64,000 nucleotides of DNA from Ctenosaura bakeri (lineage: Eukaryota; Chordata; Lepidosauria; Squamata; Iguanidae): NCBI GenBank assembly GCA_948474755.1, contig CAOLHI010000557.1:62001-126000 (forward strand), read 5' to 3'. Each line of letters starts with the position of its first letter. Within the stretch, counting starts at the first letter, position 1. The notes under the pieces are model-generated. The model saw only the letters and a program-made list of their open reading frames with translations. It was not told where the DNA came from and searched no databases. This document shows positions 1 through 11,044 of the stretch, piece by piece. The position numbers were made by a program, and so were the translations under genes.

Positions 1-819
1 CAGAGTGTAGGCGTTGTAGAAAGGGTGCCGGTGGATCCGCGAGATCTTCTCCATACTCCCACCCAGCCCACTCAGAAAGGGGGTCCCCAAGACGGCCGCC
101 CACATCTTGGGGTCACTGGACCTGTGATAGAGCATGACCAGAGGCTGTGAGCAGCCAGCAGCCCCTGCCTTGACCCCCCACCTACAAGATCTCCCCTGCC
201 CTCCCTCCTCTAGCCCCGGCCTTGTATCCTTGGGGCTCAGCCAGGGGCCGGGTTCCCTCCTCCATACTTGGTGCAGAGACCTCAGACAGTGGAGTTTTCA
301 GGGACAAGGCCTGGAAGCTTCTCCATGCTCAGTGGGGCCCCGGCCTGTCTCTGACTTTAGTCCTGGGTGTCCTGGAGAGCCACAGAACCTGCTGCATCTC
401 CCCACTGGGGCCCTTCAATTATGGCAGGGATGAGAAGGAAGGGTGGCTGGACACAGTCGGCCATGACCACGGAACACCCAGGTATACAGAATGCGCCCGC
501 GGGAGGCTGGGTTGGCTGGGGGTGCCAGGCTCTGGGGGGAGACCAGCCCTATCTTGCCCAGATGTTCCCTATAATTCTCTGGGGAATGGGTGGGCAACAC
601 GTGCACCTCTGCCTTTTTTCTCTCCCACCCACTAGCCCCCCACTCACACGTCAAAGCAGTGGGCAGCCGAGAGCAGCCACCGCTCGGCAATCACGACGGC
701 CCCACACTTGTGCTCCTTCCACTGCAGCCACAGGCTGGCTTGCCATGGCCACTCTCCACGTGATGCCCCACTGCCCCCCACAATCTTGCCAAAGGCTGCG
801 AGGGGGGTCCAGCCACAAT
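1..819 (-). other. TMPRSS9: TMPRSS9 protease domain 3, N-terminal part (exons 16-17, truncated by window)
   Basis: Exon 16 (648-819) carries KIVGG and [10 protein letters not shown]. Exon 17 (from 121 to the window edge) continues with [16 protein letters not shown], matching the human third domain. Catalytic Asp and Ser lie outside the window. In human the third domain has Ala in place of the catalytic Ser; whether that holds here cannot be seen. Confidence 0.88.
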
Positions 820-3800
820 CTGCAAAGTTGGGGCCAGAGCAGAAGAAAAGAGTCATGGAGGGCCAGTTGGCCGGCCAGTGGAGGATCTCCCTCCCCTCCT
901 CCCAGGGGGTGGGGCTGCTCTTGTGGGGCCTGCAATATTGATTTCAATCATGAGGCAATTATCAAATCCACCATGTTGGCTTTGACTGTTCTATGAAGCT
1001 TAGCTGAGTCCCAGTTCAACGGGTGTTCAGAGTGGGGAGCCTGGGATTTGAAGTGCCACTCCCCTGACCGGGCTGAGGGTGGGCCCATTGCTCCCCCCCC
1101 TCAGTTAGGCCCCACCTTGCAGGGCTGTGCTGTCCCAGGGGTGGGGGTGGGGACACTTACTGCAGTTGGACTCATCCCGGCCATTGCTGCAGTCCACGAC
1201 TCCGTCGCACTCTGGGTTGGCCTTCCCGATGCAGACGTGGCTGGAGCATCTGAATGTGAAGGGGGTGCAAGGCACCGCTGGGGAGGGGAGGCCAAAGGCA
1301 GGTGGATGGGGGTCCTCTGATTCCCACCCCCCAATCGGCTGCCCCTGTCCCACTGGGAACTGCAGCTGGCATGGGAGGGCTGAGAAATGGTCCCAGTTGC
1401 CAAGCACCCTCTCTGGTAGCCACAGAGTCATGTGACACCTGGAAGGTTTGCACACTTGCTGGGAGGGGAGGGCTTTGCATGGTCTCCGGACACTTTGGCA
1501 ATGAATGGGGCCCTTCCGTGCCCCTCTTGAAATAGCCCCCACCCGTCAGGAGTCCCACCAAACACAAGGCGCCTTTTTCTGGACAGGATGGAGGAGGAGC
1601 CAGGTGCAGACTGATCAGCAGGCGCCCCAGTTCTGCCCTTTTCTGGAGCCCCCATCTTCCTCTGGGCCCCTCTGGCACTCTCCTGCTGCTCCTTTCAAGC
1701 TTTTGCTCACCTGGGAGTGGGGTGACTTTTGGGGTGCCAGTGGTGCTGAGCCTGGGGACAGGGCTGGCCCTGGCGCTGGTGCCGGGGTCTGGCCGAGTGG
1801 TCCTTTGGCCCGCCAAGGGAGGACTGGAGGGGGCCGCAGTGGCAACAGCTGTGGTGCTGGCGGCAGGCCTGCCTTTGGGGGTGGAGGAGGTCGGGGTGGT
1901 GGGCTGGGTGGGCGAGATAGTCTCCAGGATCCAGCCCTTGAACCTGGTGATCCGCGCATAGACCCCGGGCTTCTTGGCTTGAGCGCAGCCCGCCCCCCAG
2001 CTTACCAGCCCTGCCAGGTAGAACACACCAGGTGTCTCCTCACAGGCCAAGGGGCCCCCTGAGTCACCCTGTGGGGAGAAAAAGAGAGGTTAGGAGGACA
2101 GAGAGGGAAGCTGGGGGCATCAAGGATCCCCTCTGCAGCCCCTTCCTAGGTTGGGCAGAAGCCCCTCTGTATTATCTGCTGCAAAGGAAGGGCTGCTTCC
2201 CAGAGAGCAAGCTTCCTCTGTGGGACTCTCTGCCACAAGATGCAGCAATAGAGGGTAACTGATCAACAGCCCCTACCAGCACTGTGTATTGGGAATAATG
2301 GGGGGGTCACTGTGCTCTCAGGACCAGTTCCTGGAGAAAGTGGGGAGGAGGGCATCCCTCCCCAGGTCTGGGAGTGGAGGGGAACACTAGGAAGCCCTCA
2401 GCCAGAGCCAGCTGCCTTCTCCTTGTGTCCTTGTGAGGCTGGGTGGATTTGCCCTGGGAGGCACCTCAGTGCTGTACAGCAACCTATAATGCATTGCAAG
2501 CAAAGCAGTGGAATCTGCTGCTGCCTCCATGGAGCGTGGTGGAGTCTCCTCCTTCTTTGGAGTTTTTCAAAGGGAGGGCTTTTATGTGGGGTCCTGCATG
2601 GCAGAAGGGGGTTGGGCTGGAGGGCCCCTGAGGTCTCTTCCAACTCTAGGATTCTATGATTCTAACCCCAGCGGGAGCATTTTCCTGCCACCTTTCCTCC
2701 CAGGACCCCAGAGGGGATAAGAGGCCCTGCACCAGGGAGGCAAGTCTCTCCCAAATGGGTGGAAGAGAGCAGATTTACTTTTTGCAGATTTACTGTTGCT
2801 CCCCATTCCTGGGAAAGGGCCTCTGGGTCTGTTTGGGAGGAAGGTCCCTGCTCCGTACCTGGCAGGAGTCCACCTTCCCCTCCAGGAAGCCGGCACAGAT
2901 CATCTGCTCCGTCAGGGAGAAGTTGTAGAGGACGTTGCAGATTTTCTGGTCGATGATGCGGATGGAGGCACGCTGCAGGGTCTCGGGCCTGGAGGCTGCG
3001 AAGTGCCAAAGGGGAAGGTGACCGAACATCAGCATGCCCCACTGCACAGAGCGGAGGCCGGGCCCACTCTGGGCCACTCGGCTCCACCTGGTGTTCTGTG
3101 GAAGACTGCCCTGAACGTGGAGTCTCCACACATGGGAATATTTTCTCTTGAGCCATACGTTCATCACACAGAGGGGGAAAAGTTCATGGCGCCCCACCAA
3201 CGTGGCCAGCATGGGTCTCTTTTACGGGGGTCTGGGGGGGGCTCCTACCATTGCCTTCCTGGACGCTGCCCCAGCCAGAGATGAGGCATTTCCTGCCGAC
3301 GGGGAACTTGTGGACAGCCAGTGGGAGGCAGACAGGTTGGATGAGCTTCCCAAAGGGCAGGGGCTGGTTCAGCTCCAGGAGGGCCACGTCAAAGTCCAGC
3401 AGAGCCGGGTTGTAGGAGGGGTGGGGTACCACTTGCTTGACGCTCGCCTTCACAGAGCCGCTCTCCGTTGCTGAGAGCAAGGTGGTGCCCACAAAGGCCG
3501 TCAAGAGCTCAGCCTTGGTGCTGCCAGGTGGGGCAGGAGGAGCACAGCGATCAGAGGGAGACACACACAATTAACCCTAACGAGGCCCAGTCTTTGTGGT
3601 GGGGCACTTTCAGAGGGCCTCCTCCTCCACCACTACCCACCCACCATCCTCAGTGGCTGAGGTCTAGCCAGGCCCACAGGGGGTACAGCCATGCCCAGTG
3701 GGGCCCCTCCAGCCTGGCTGTGACAGAGGCGGGGATCTGTGGGGGACTCACTGGTTGAAGCAGTGGGCGGCCGAGAGGAGCCAGCGCTGGGCGATGACGG

Positions 3801-6800
3801 TGGCCCCACAGAAGTGTCGCTGCCCCTCCCTCAGGCTGGCTTGCCAGGGAATCTCCCCTCGCAGGGCCTCCAGACCACCCACAATCTTGGGGGGCTTGGA
3901 GAAGCCGGGTCTCCAGCCACACTCTGTTGAAGCACAGGGAAAGACATCCCCCCAAAGTAACACCAGTCAGTTTGAGGGCCCTGAGGGGACTCCTCTGGCC
4001 CAGTGTGGGGTCCCTTCCCAGTCTCCCACCTCCTGTTCTTACCATGGGGGGGTCGTGGGGCTGTGACTCCCAGCCTTTTTGGGGTTGTGGCAGAGGAGGC
4101 AGTGGTGGCCAGTCGGGGGTCCTGGGTGGAGGTGACAGGAGGGCGGGAGGTGGAAGCCGCAGAGGTCAGCCAGCCAAGGCTGGGCGGAGAGGGTGTGGAG
4201 GCGGCCATGGAATCCAGGATCCAGTCCCTGAGCTTGGTGACTCGTGTGTAGACCCCTGGGCGCTTGGCCTCCGCGCAGCCAATCCCCCAGCTGACAATGC
4301 CGGCCAGGAAGAACCGCCCAGAAGGCTCTTCGCAGACCAGGGGCCCACCTGAGTCCCCCTGGAAAGAAAGAGGAAGAGAGAAGGGGATTCTCAGGGAAGG
4401 GTCCTGGGTGGTGGAGCCCAGAGCCTGCCCCCTCTGCCCCAGGGCCCCCATACCTGGCAGGAGTCCACCTTGCCCTCCAGGTAGCCTGCACAGAGCATCC
4501 GGTCAGTCAGGGCGTTGCTGTAGAGGCCGGCACAGAGCCTCTGGTCCAGGAGCTCCACCATCGCCTTCTGAAGGAGCTCCGGCTTCACCACTGTGCCCAG
4601 GGATAAACGTGGCTCAGCAGCAGATCACTCCTCCTGCGCCCCACTCCCCATGAAGGGACAGGCTAATGTGGAACAGGGGTGGGGGCCAAGGAACCAGCCG
4701 TAGCCCTCTGCAAACACTAATCCTGGCCAGCTGGCAAAAAGGACCCAGGGACCAGCAGCCCCCTGGGACCTATGGAGGGTCTCACTAGTGTGGACTGGCA
4801 CCTTATCTGCGGATGGACAACTCCCATCAGGCTGCCCGGGCAGGATGGCCGGCAACTGGGGCTACGGGAATCTAAAATGCCTGGATAGCTCCAGCTGGCA
4901 TGAGGGATTCAGCTTTCCTTCTTTGCCAGTGAAACAGGAAAAACAATGCCCTGCCCGCTTCACAGCGCCACCTCTGGGGCACTCCCATTGGGATGGGTGT
5001 TATCCTGGCCCTTTCAGAGTCCACTGGCCTCCACTGGGTGCCACTCTCCTAGGTCTTGCTGGCAAAATTTCTTCAGAGGAGGTTTGCCTTCCTCTGAGCT
5101 TGAGAGGGCAGGCTTTGCCCACAACTACCCAGTGGGTCTCTACAACTGAGCAGGGATTCGCACCTGGGTCTCTCAGGGGCTTTGGCCAGCCCTGATGGGC
5201 AGAGTGTGACTTCATGGAGGAAGAGCGCCAGTATTTACAACCATCTTGGTAATGCGCCACAGCTCTCCTGCGAGGTGGGCTCTCCCATTTCCACCCTCCC
5301 TTTCCAATCAGCCAGCCGAAGGTGCGCGCAGCTTACGGAAGTCCTCCTTGAGGTAGCCCCAGCCAGAGATGAGGCACTTCTTGCCGGCAGGGAAAGCGTG
5401 GGTGGCAGCCGGGAGGCAGACAGGCTGGATGAATCTGGAGAATGCCAGGGGCCCGGAGAGCTCCAGCAGAGCCACATCGTAGTCGGCTGTGTCGGTGTCG
5501 TAGGAGGGATGCCGAAGGATGCGCCTCACCCCGGCCTTCACCACACCCCCCTCATTGCCGCTCAGCCAGATGCTGCCCGCACGGGCCGTCCACGAGCCAG
5601 GATCCTGGAACCTGTGCCAAGGCGGGGGGATGGAGAGGAGGAGGGTGAAGGGGAAGACGCATGGGTGGGTGGGCATGCCAACAGAAGCCCAGCTGCAGAG
5701 AAACCCCTGGCCCCTTCCAGGAATATCAGAGAAAAATATCAGGCTTGCAATCTGCTGCCTCAGGTCTGGAAGAGCCACAGCGTGGGAAAGCTGCTTTCCT
5801 GGACTGTGGCTCCCAGGAATCCACCTGGTCTGGCATCATGGGGGGCGGGTAAGGGAGCCACAACCACACACACACCCCTCAGCCTTACTCGTTGAAGCAG
5901 TGCGCAGCAGAGACCAGCCATGTAGGCGCAAGGATGGTTGCCCCACAGAAATGCTCGCCGTTCTCCCTCAGGCTGACCTGCCAGGGGAACTCTCCCCGCA
6001 AGGCCTCGGACCCCCCAACAATCCGGTGGGCTGCCTGCATGGCCGGACGCCTCCCACAGTCTGTGAGCGAGAGAAAGAGGAGCAGCTGCAACTGAGGGGC
6101 CTCAAGCAGGACCAGGGCAGCATTCTCCCTACAGACCAAAATCCACTCCCACCCACTAGTGGCAAAGCGGAAGGCAGCAGGAAAAGAGGAAGACGGCATG
6201 ACAGGTGGACTGATTTGAACAAGGAAGTCACTGTGCTGCCCTGACTCTCCAAGACCTGACCTGATGACCAGGACTCCTGACAGTCTCTTGTTGAGAGTCA
6301 AAGCCAGCTTGGCAGCCCCCCGCCCAATTAATCGTGGGCAACAAAAATGGTGGCCTTAAAATGCCCTCATTTCTTTAGCCGTCTGAGGAGAATGGAGGTG
6401 CCCCAAGCAGTCTGCTGAGCTTGTTGGTCAGATCCCTGCTGGGAATCCCCTCAACCTGGGCAGACCACGGTACAAGACATCCATCATTCAAGCCCACCCA
6501 CCTGTGCCAGCCCCCCCATTACCCTGCTAGGGTCATAGCCACACTGGCCTTCCTGCTGCCCTCCTCCAGCAAAGGAAGGGACCCACCACATGCTTCCTCG
6601 TCAGAGCCGTCCGCACAGTCCTTCCGGTCATTGCATTCGGCGTTCTCTATCGGGATGCACTGGCCACTGCGGCAGGCAAAGGCCTTCCCGGGACATCTCC
6701 CTACAAGTGTGAGAGCAGCGGCAGTCGCAGGTTGAGCCCAAGAGTCCCCCTCCCCATTTCCTGAGGGAAGCTGAAATTTTGGGAATAGTTTGATGTGTTT

Positions 6801-9082
6801 GAGGCCTCAGCAATTTGAAGCAGTAAAGTATCACCCTTCCTTGTGTTGGTCACCTGAAGAGATGCTTCCCAGAACCCATGAGGGGCCAAGGGGGTCCCCA
6901 GAGCCACACACTGTCCCCCAAGATTGGAATGGGAGCTCTCAGCCCCTCCCATCTACCCAGGTTGACTTTCCTGGGGAGGAAAGTGTTATCCAGAGCCGTA
7001 CCTGATTTCAGGGCCATCCCAGAGTCAGGGAAGCTGCTCCCTGGTCCTGGGGAGAAAAGGGATGGAAGGGAGGCGGGAAAGAGAGAACAGAGGAGAGAGA
7101 AGGCTGCTGTGTGTGCCAAAAGTTTCCTGCCCCAGCCTGGCAGGTGAAGTACCCCACGTGGTGCCCTTGACCCCTGCAAAAGTGCCCAGAACTTCATTCC
7201 ACACGTGTGCGTGATCTTTTTCTCTCACACACATGTGCAGACCCTCTAGAGTCTGCTACTTCGACCGCCCTTCCAGAGTTCCCAACAAGCCCTGGGGCTC
7301 CAGGACTGTCAGCTTCCCCACCTCTCTCCCTCGCCTGGAGGTGGGCTGGGACCCCAGGGCCAACCTCGAAGCTACTTCTTCCCCTGGGGAATGCTGTGAG
7401 ACCAGAGAGTGTTGCCCAGTGTCTGGACGGGGGCAGCCCCAGCTGAACTCCCCTCAGACGTGGTGTGATCTTCAGGAGGCCATGCGCTTGTAGGCTGGTA
7501 GCCTGGTAGCCTGGCCTATCTTGCAGGGTGGTTGGGAGGACAGAAAACAGTACAATTTGCACACCTGAGGCCAAGGGAGTACCTATGAGGGAAGCTGAAG
7601 AAAGGGTCCCGTAGGTGGGCAGCAAGATCTCCTCCTTGCCCAGAGTGGCCACCAGCCCCTGTCTCAGCACCTCCTCCTCCAGGCTGGGGCTGGGGAGCTC
7701 TCTGGAGAACCAGAGGCGGAAGTGGACAACGATGCTGGCGTTTCCCTTCCTACAGAAGAGGGGAAGGACGTGAAGCAGAGTGGGGCATGGGCACCCCTCC
7801 GGCCACGCTCTCTCTTAAGCCCCCAGTCCTTCTGCTGATGCTACAAGCAGAGGGCTGAGGGCGAAGTGGGGAGGGGGGAACGGGATCCATCCAGGCCGCC
7901 TACCTGTACTGCAGGATGGAGCACCTGGAGCAGCTGCCCTCCAGTGAGGAGTTTTGGAAACAGCTTTTGAACTGAGGAGCAAAAGATGAGGCTGGATGGG
8001 TGGGGTCAAAAAGGAGAAGGCGGCCAAGGGGCGTCCTGGTCCCTCACTGAAACCCCTCATTATTTCACTCTGGCACGGCGGGTGGAGAGGAACACTGCAG
8101 CTGCTTTGCTCTCACTTGTACTGTGCCCAGAGGAGGGGTGAAGTCTCCACGCCCATCCGTGCCACAGGCCTTCTTCCTATGTCATGCCAGGAGGCACATA
8201 GCTCACTGGAGGAAATACGTCCCCCCATGAAGACAGCTGAAACGCACTGGGAGCTGCTGGCCCAACGAGCTTCACCTTGGATACTCCTCCCCCTGTGCTA
8301 CTGTCGGCACAGTCCCTTCCTCCCTATTCCCAGAGGGCACCTGTACCCCCGCCCAGGGGCACACAGAGTGCCACCCTCCCTCCTCCAGCATGGGAAGAGG
8401 TCCCTCTGCTGGCCCCCTGGCACCCCCAAGGACCAGACTCACCAGCCTCTCCAGGATGGGGGTCAGCGTGCGGTGGTAGTCTGAGCTGCGGCAATGCAGA
8501 CTGCTGTGGTAGGGGATCCCGTGCAGCTCTGCCAGGTGCTCAAAGGGGAACTCCTGCTTGACCAGGGAGGCTGTGGAAAGGAGGGAGGGAGTTCTGGCTG
8601 GGGCTGCAGCTGTACTTGGGAGTAGCCCTTGGATTGGGGCCCTCAGTCCCACCCTGCCATCCTCCTCCTCCTCCAGCAGGGCACTCTGCTTGAGTGTTCT
8701 GCTGTCTCAATTGCTCATGCAACTGTGAGGCGCTCCCACAAGGGGAGGAGAAAGGCTGGGTGGACTTCTGTCAAAGGGAGTGCTTGGGCTGTGTGCTTTG
8801 GCACAGCAGAAGGGGTTAGACTGGATGGCCCTTGGGGTCTCCTCCTATTCTAGGGTGCGAGGAAGGGAGGAGGAGGGAGCTGAGCTTCGCTTTCCAGCTA
8901 GCCAAGAGGGCGGCAAACTTCCCACCCAACTCACCTATGAGGATGCTGCCACATCCCGCCATGATGCCGCTCACCAAGACTGTCACCACCATCATCCAGG
9001 CGCAGACTCCCTTGCTGCTCCCACTGGGCGCCGCACTCTCCCTCTCCAGCCCCAGCTTGCCTGCTGCGCCTCGTGGCTCCAT
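1..9082 (-). CDS. TMPRSS9: Transmembrane serine protease 9 (polyserase-1), 3' end cut by window
   Basis: Type II membrane protein carrying tandem trypsin-like serine protease domains on the extracellular side. Coding exons, in gene order: 8935-9082, 8443-8570, 7904-7971, 7583-7749, 7002-7046, 6587-6700, 5889-6060, 5337-5611, 4454-4590, 4043-4358, 3752-3923, 3249-3520, 2859-2995, 1711-2068, 1161-1277, 648-819 and 1-121 (partial). All junctions are GT-AG and the frame is continuous for 973 codons. Order of parts: short cytosolic tail, signal anchor (about residues 26-48), SEA-like region, LDLa, protease 1, Thr/Pro linker, protease 2, linker, a second LDLa, start of protease 3. The start ATG at 9082 has A at -3 and G at +4. 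It lies downstream of SPPL2B on the same strand, as in human. Recognised from close similarity to remembered human TMPRSS9 throughout. Confidence 0.95.
1161..1277 (-). other. TMPRSS9: TMPRSS9 additional LDLa module between protease domains 2 and 3 (exon 15)
   Basis: Separate exon bounded by ag/GT sites (acceptor at 1278-1279, donor at 1159-1160). It encodes six cysteines in LDLa spacing with an intact calcium-binding motif, [16 protein letters not shown]. Its length (117 nt) and phase are like those of exon 6, suggesting duplication of that exon. As I recall it, human TMPRSS9 has no LDLa repeat here. Confidence 0.88.
1711..3923 (-). other. TMPRSS9: TMPRSS9 protease domain 2 (exons 11-14)
   Basis: Second complete S1 domain with the same exon phases as domain 1, as expected for internal duplication. 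It has activation site KIVGG, His in LSAAHCFNQ, Asp in [10 protein letters not shown] and Ser in [15 protein letters not shown] precedes the Ser motif, again predicting trypsin-like specificity. Exon 14 extends into a long Thr/Pro/Ser linker ([15 protein letters not shown]). Confidence 0.92.
2535..2663 (+). repeat. CR1-like LINE 3' end in TMPRSS9 intron
   Basis: Contains gggttgggctggagggcccc, then ggtctcttccaactcta, and ends attctatgattct, the characteristic CR1 3' tail with its short repeated unit. It lies antisense to TMPRSS9, in the intron between exons 13 and 14. Confidence 0.8.
4043..6060 (-). other. TMPRSS9: TMPRSS9 protease domain 1 (exons 7-10)
   Basis: Complete trypsin-family (S1) domain. 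The activation site is RIVGG in exon 7. Catalytic His is in VSAAHCFNE (exon 7), Asp in [10 protein letters not shown] (exon 8) and Ser in [11 protein letters not shown] (exon 10). KVDSCQ just before GDSGG gives an Asp six residues before Ser195, predicting trypsin-like Arg/Lys specificity. Exon 10 continues into a Ser/Thr/Pro-rich linker, probably O-glycosylated. All catalytic residues are present, so the domain is predicted active. Confidence 0.92.
5040..5195 (-). repeat. tRNA-derived SINE (antisense copy) in TMPRSS9 intron
   Basis: On the plus strand it reads ggtttgccttcctctgagct, then cacaactacccagtgggtct and gagcagggattcgcacctgg. That is the reverse complement of a squamate-type tRNA-derived SINE head with B box. 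It lies in the intron between exons 8 and 9. Confidence 0.7.
6587..6700 (-). other. TMPRSS9: TMPRSS9 first LDL-receptor class A module (exon 6)
   Basis: One exon encodes a canonical LDLa repeat with six cysteines and the calcium-cage pattern [13 protein letters not shown]. It corresponds to the single LDLa module known in human TMPRSS9, just before protease domain 1. Confidence 0.9.
7505..7555 (+). repeat. SINE tail fragment in TMPRSS9 intron
   Basis: Reads cctatcttgcagggtggttg, then ggaggacagaaaa, like the conserved tail segment of squamate tRNA-SINEs (tacctcacagggttgttgtg). Short and diverged. Confidence 0.45.
7583..9082 (-). other. TMPRSS9: TMPRSS9 N-terminus: signal anchor and SEA-like exons
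   Basis: Exons 1-4. Exon 1 encodes a hydrophobic stretch ([20 protein letters not shown]) preceded by Ser/Lys, fitting an N-in/C-out signal anchor. Exon 2 holds [15 protein letters not shown], nearly the same as the human stretch before the SEA module. Exons 3-4 encode a Cys-rich insert and a SEA-like segment ([12 protein letters not shown]) ending [12 protein letters not shown]. The SEA region is much more diverged from human than the protease domains. SEA modules often self-cleave or are shed; whether this one does cannot be read from the sequence. Confidence 0.85.
8720..8854 (+). repeat. CR1-like LINE 3' end in TMPRSS9 intron 1
   Basis: Contains ggggttagactggatggccc, then ttggggtctcctcctattctag, the decayed tail of the same CR1-type family. 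Antisense to TMPRSS9. Confidence 0.7.
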
Positions 9083-11016
9083 GATCCTTCCTCACACGCC
9101 TAGAGGAAAGGGGAAGAAAGATGGAGCCTCAGGGGGACTCAAAGGGGGGATAGGCATGGAGGTGGGGGATTCCCCATCCAAATGCACAGACAGGGGGGTC
9201 TCCTATCAATGCACCACCTCAAACAGACAACCCACGGTGGGTGGGTGGGGGGGTTGCACCGTTATTTGGATCAACCAACCAAACTACCCTCACTCCAAAT
9301 GATGCACAGTTTTAGGTTCTTCAGGATTCTTCAGCAGGTGAGGGGCCACAAAATCAAAAGGGGGTGAGGTGAGGAAAGACAGGAAGGAGTCCCCATGGTT
9401 AGGCTGGAGCTTGTGGCCGCAAGGACTGCAATCAAATTCCGTCCCAAGACGGAAGCAGTGGGCGGCTGGGGTCTTCCACGGCAGTGGAGAGAAGGAGATC
9501 TGCCCAGACCCAAAGGGAGGTGGTATGAAAGGCCAACCAGTGAACTTAACCCAGAACTTAGCCTGCCCAGTGGGCAACCCCGCTGGCCAAGTTAACTCTG
9601 AATGGAGAGCGGGAGAGAGGCTGGGAGGAACACTCTGCCTGCTGCCAGGAAGAGACATTCTAGTCCTATCCCAAAGGGAACCCAAAGCGACTCTGTCTGG
9701 TGGCTGAGAAGCTATCCCACAATCCATCTCAGAAACACAATCTCCCGCCTGGGGGAGAAAGAGGCTGGGCGGGGAGAGGGAGATTTTGCATCAGGAGGAA
9801 GACTCTCTGCTAAAGAAGAGCTCTGTGTGAGCCCAAAACTTGCCTCCATTTTGAAAAGGGATGCTTTCTCCAAGAAAAAACACAGAGATCTGTCTGCTCT
9901 CCCTCCCTGCTTTTTGGGAGGGGTGGTGGGGGCAGCTTTGCTGCAGACTCGTAGACTCTGAATTCCCCCTTCTTTCTTTCTTGCACCACCTGGCTGAGGG
10001 GAAGTAAAGGGGCTGCTCTATGCGGGGTGGGCAACAGGCCCACAGGGGCATCTTCCCCTAACTGAGGGTGAAACGGCCCCTGCTCATTTGCACCCCTGCC
10101 CTTCCAGCCCCACAAGGAGCCAGGGGACATCCATGCCTCGGCAGCAATGGTGCTGTCCCTCCTTCTAGCCACTCAAAGGAAAGGCCTCTGAATGCAGAGG
10201 GGAAACAGGGTAACCAAGGAGAGTAGCCTGCTGCCGTGGTGGCCCCAAGAGGCCCCTGGGTATTCAAGGACGCTCCCCACCAAGAGCGGGGGAAAGGCAG
10301 AACCCTGGCCAGCCAACAACTGGAGCGGTTCTAGGAGGTGGTGGGCTTCCATACCTGCCCCCAACAACTGCTGTGGGGAAGACAGTGGGAGCCCCATGGC
10401 CCTGCAAACAAGATCGTCAGGCTACGAGGGAGGCCGCTTTACACCACCGCTCCTGCGCCCAGCACAGGCGCTGACCTGGTTGCATTTCAATGAGCCGCCT
10501 GCCCTCTTTCCCACCCGCCTGCCTCCTCGTTCTGCACCATCCACAACCTGCTACCTCTGGACCTGAAGGGGACTCGGGCTCTCGGGCTCTCGCCTGCTGC
10601 TGACCACCAAAAGAGGGGCTCCCCTGGGTCCTTCCTCCTCCCCTCTCTGCTTCCATCTTGGCCGGCCCCAGCCTGGCCCCAATCCCTTTCCGGAGCTCCC
10701 TCCAGGTCTCCTGGTTGGGGGGGGGGTGAGGTGGCTGGTCAAAAGAGGCCGAGACCCCTTTCCCATTCCCGCAACATTCTGGCTCTGCCAGGATGTTTGG
10801 GTCCACGCTGGATTCTGTGGCTGTTTTCTCCAGAGCCCCTATGTCCTTCCTCAGGCGGCTCCAGCTCCAGCCCTGAGTCCTTCTGAGGTATCAGCACAGA
10901 GGGTCCAGCATCTTGCCCACACCACTCCAGCCCCTCACAGCCAGAAGACTCACCGGCTTGTCTGGCTTCCCATGCCAGGGACCCTCCTTCTCGAGTTGCT
11001 CCTCAACACAACCGCC

Positions 11017-11044
11017 TTCCTCCTCCTCCTCCTCCTCCTCCTCC
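11017..11044. repeat. (TCC)n microsatellite
   Basis: Run of tcctcctcc in the TMPRSS9-SPPL2B spacer. Confidence 0.9.

Noticed and set aside
1172..2050. Minus-strand open frame of 292 codons
   Set aside because: It is TMPRSS9 exon 14 read through its donor (1709-1710) into the intron and then out of frame over exon 15; the spliced model explains the conserved parts.
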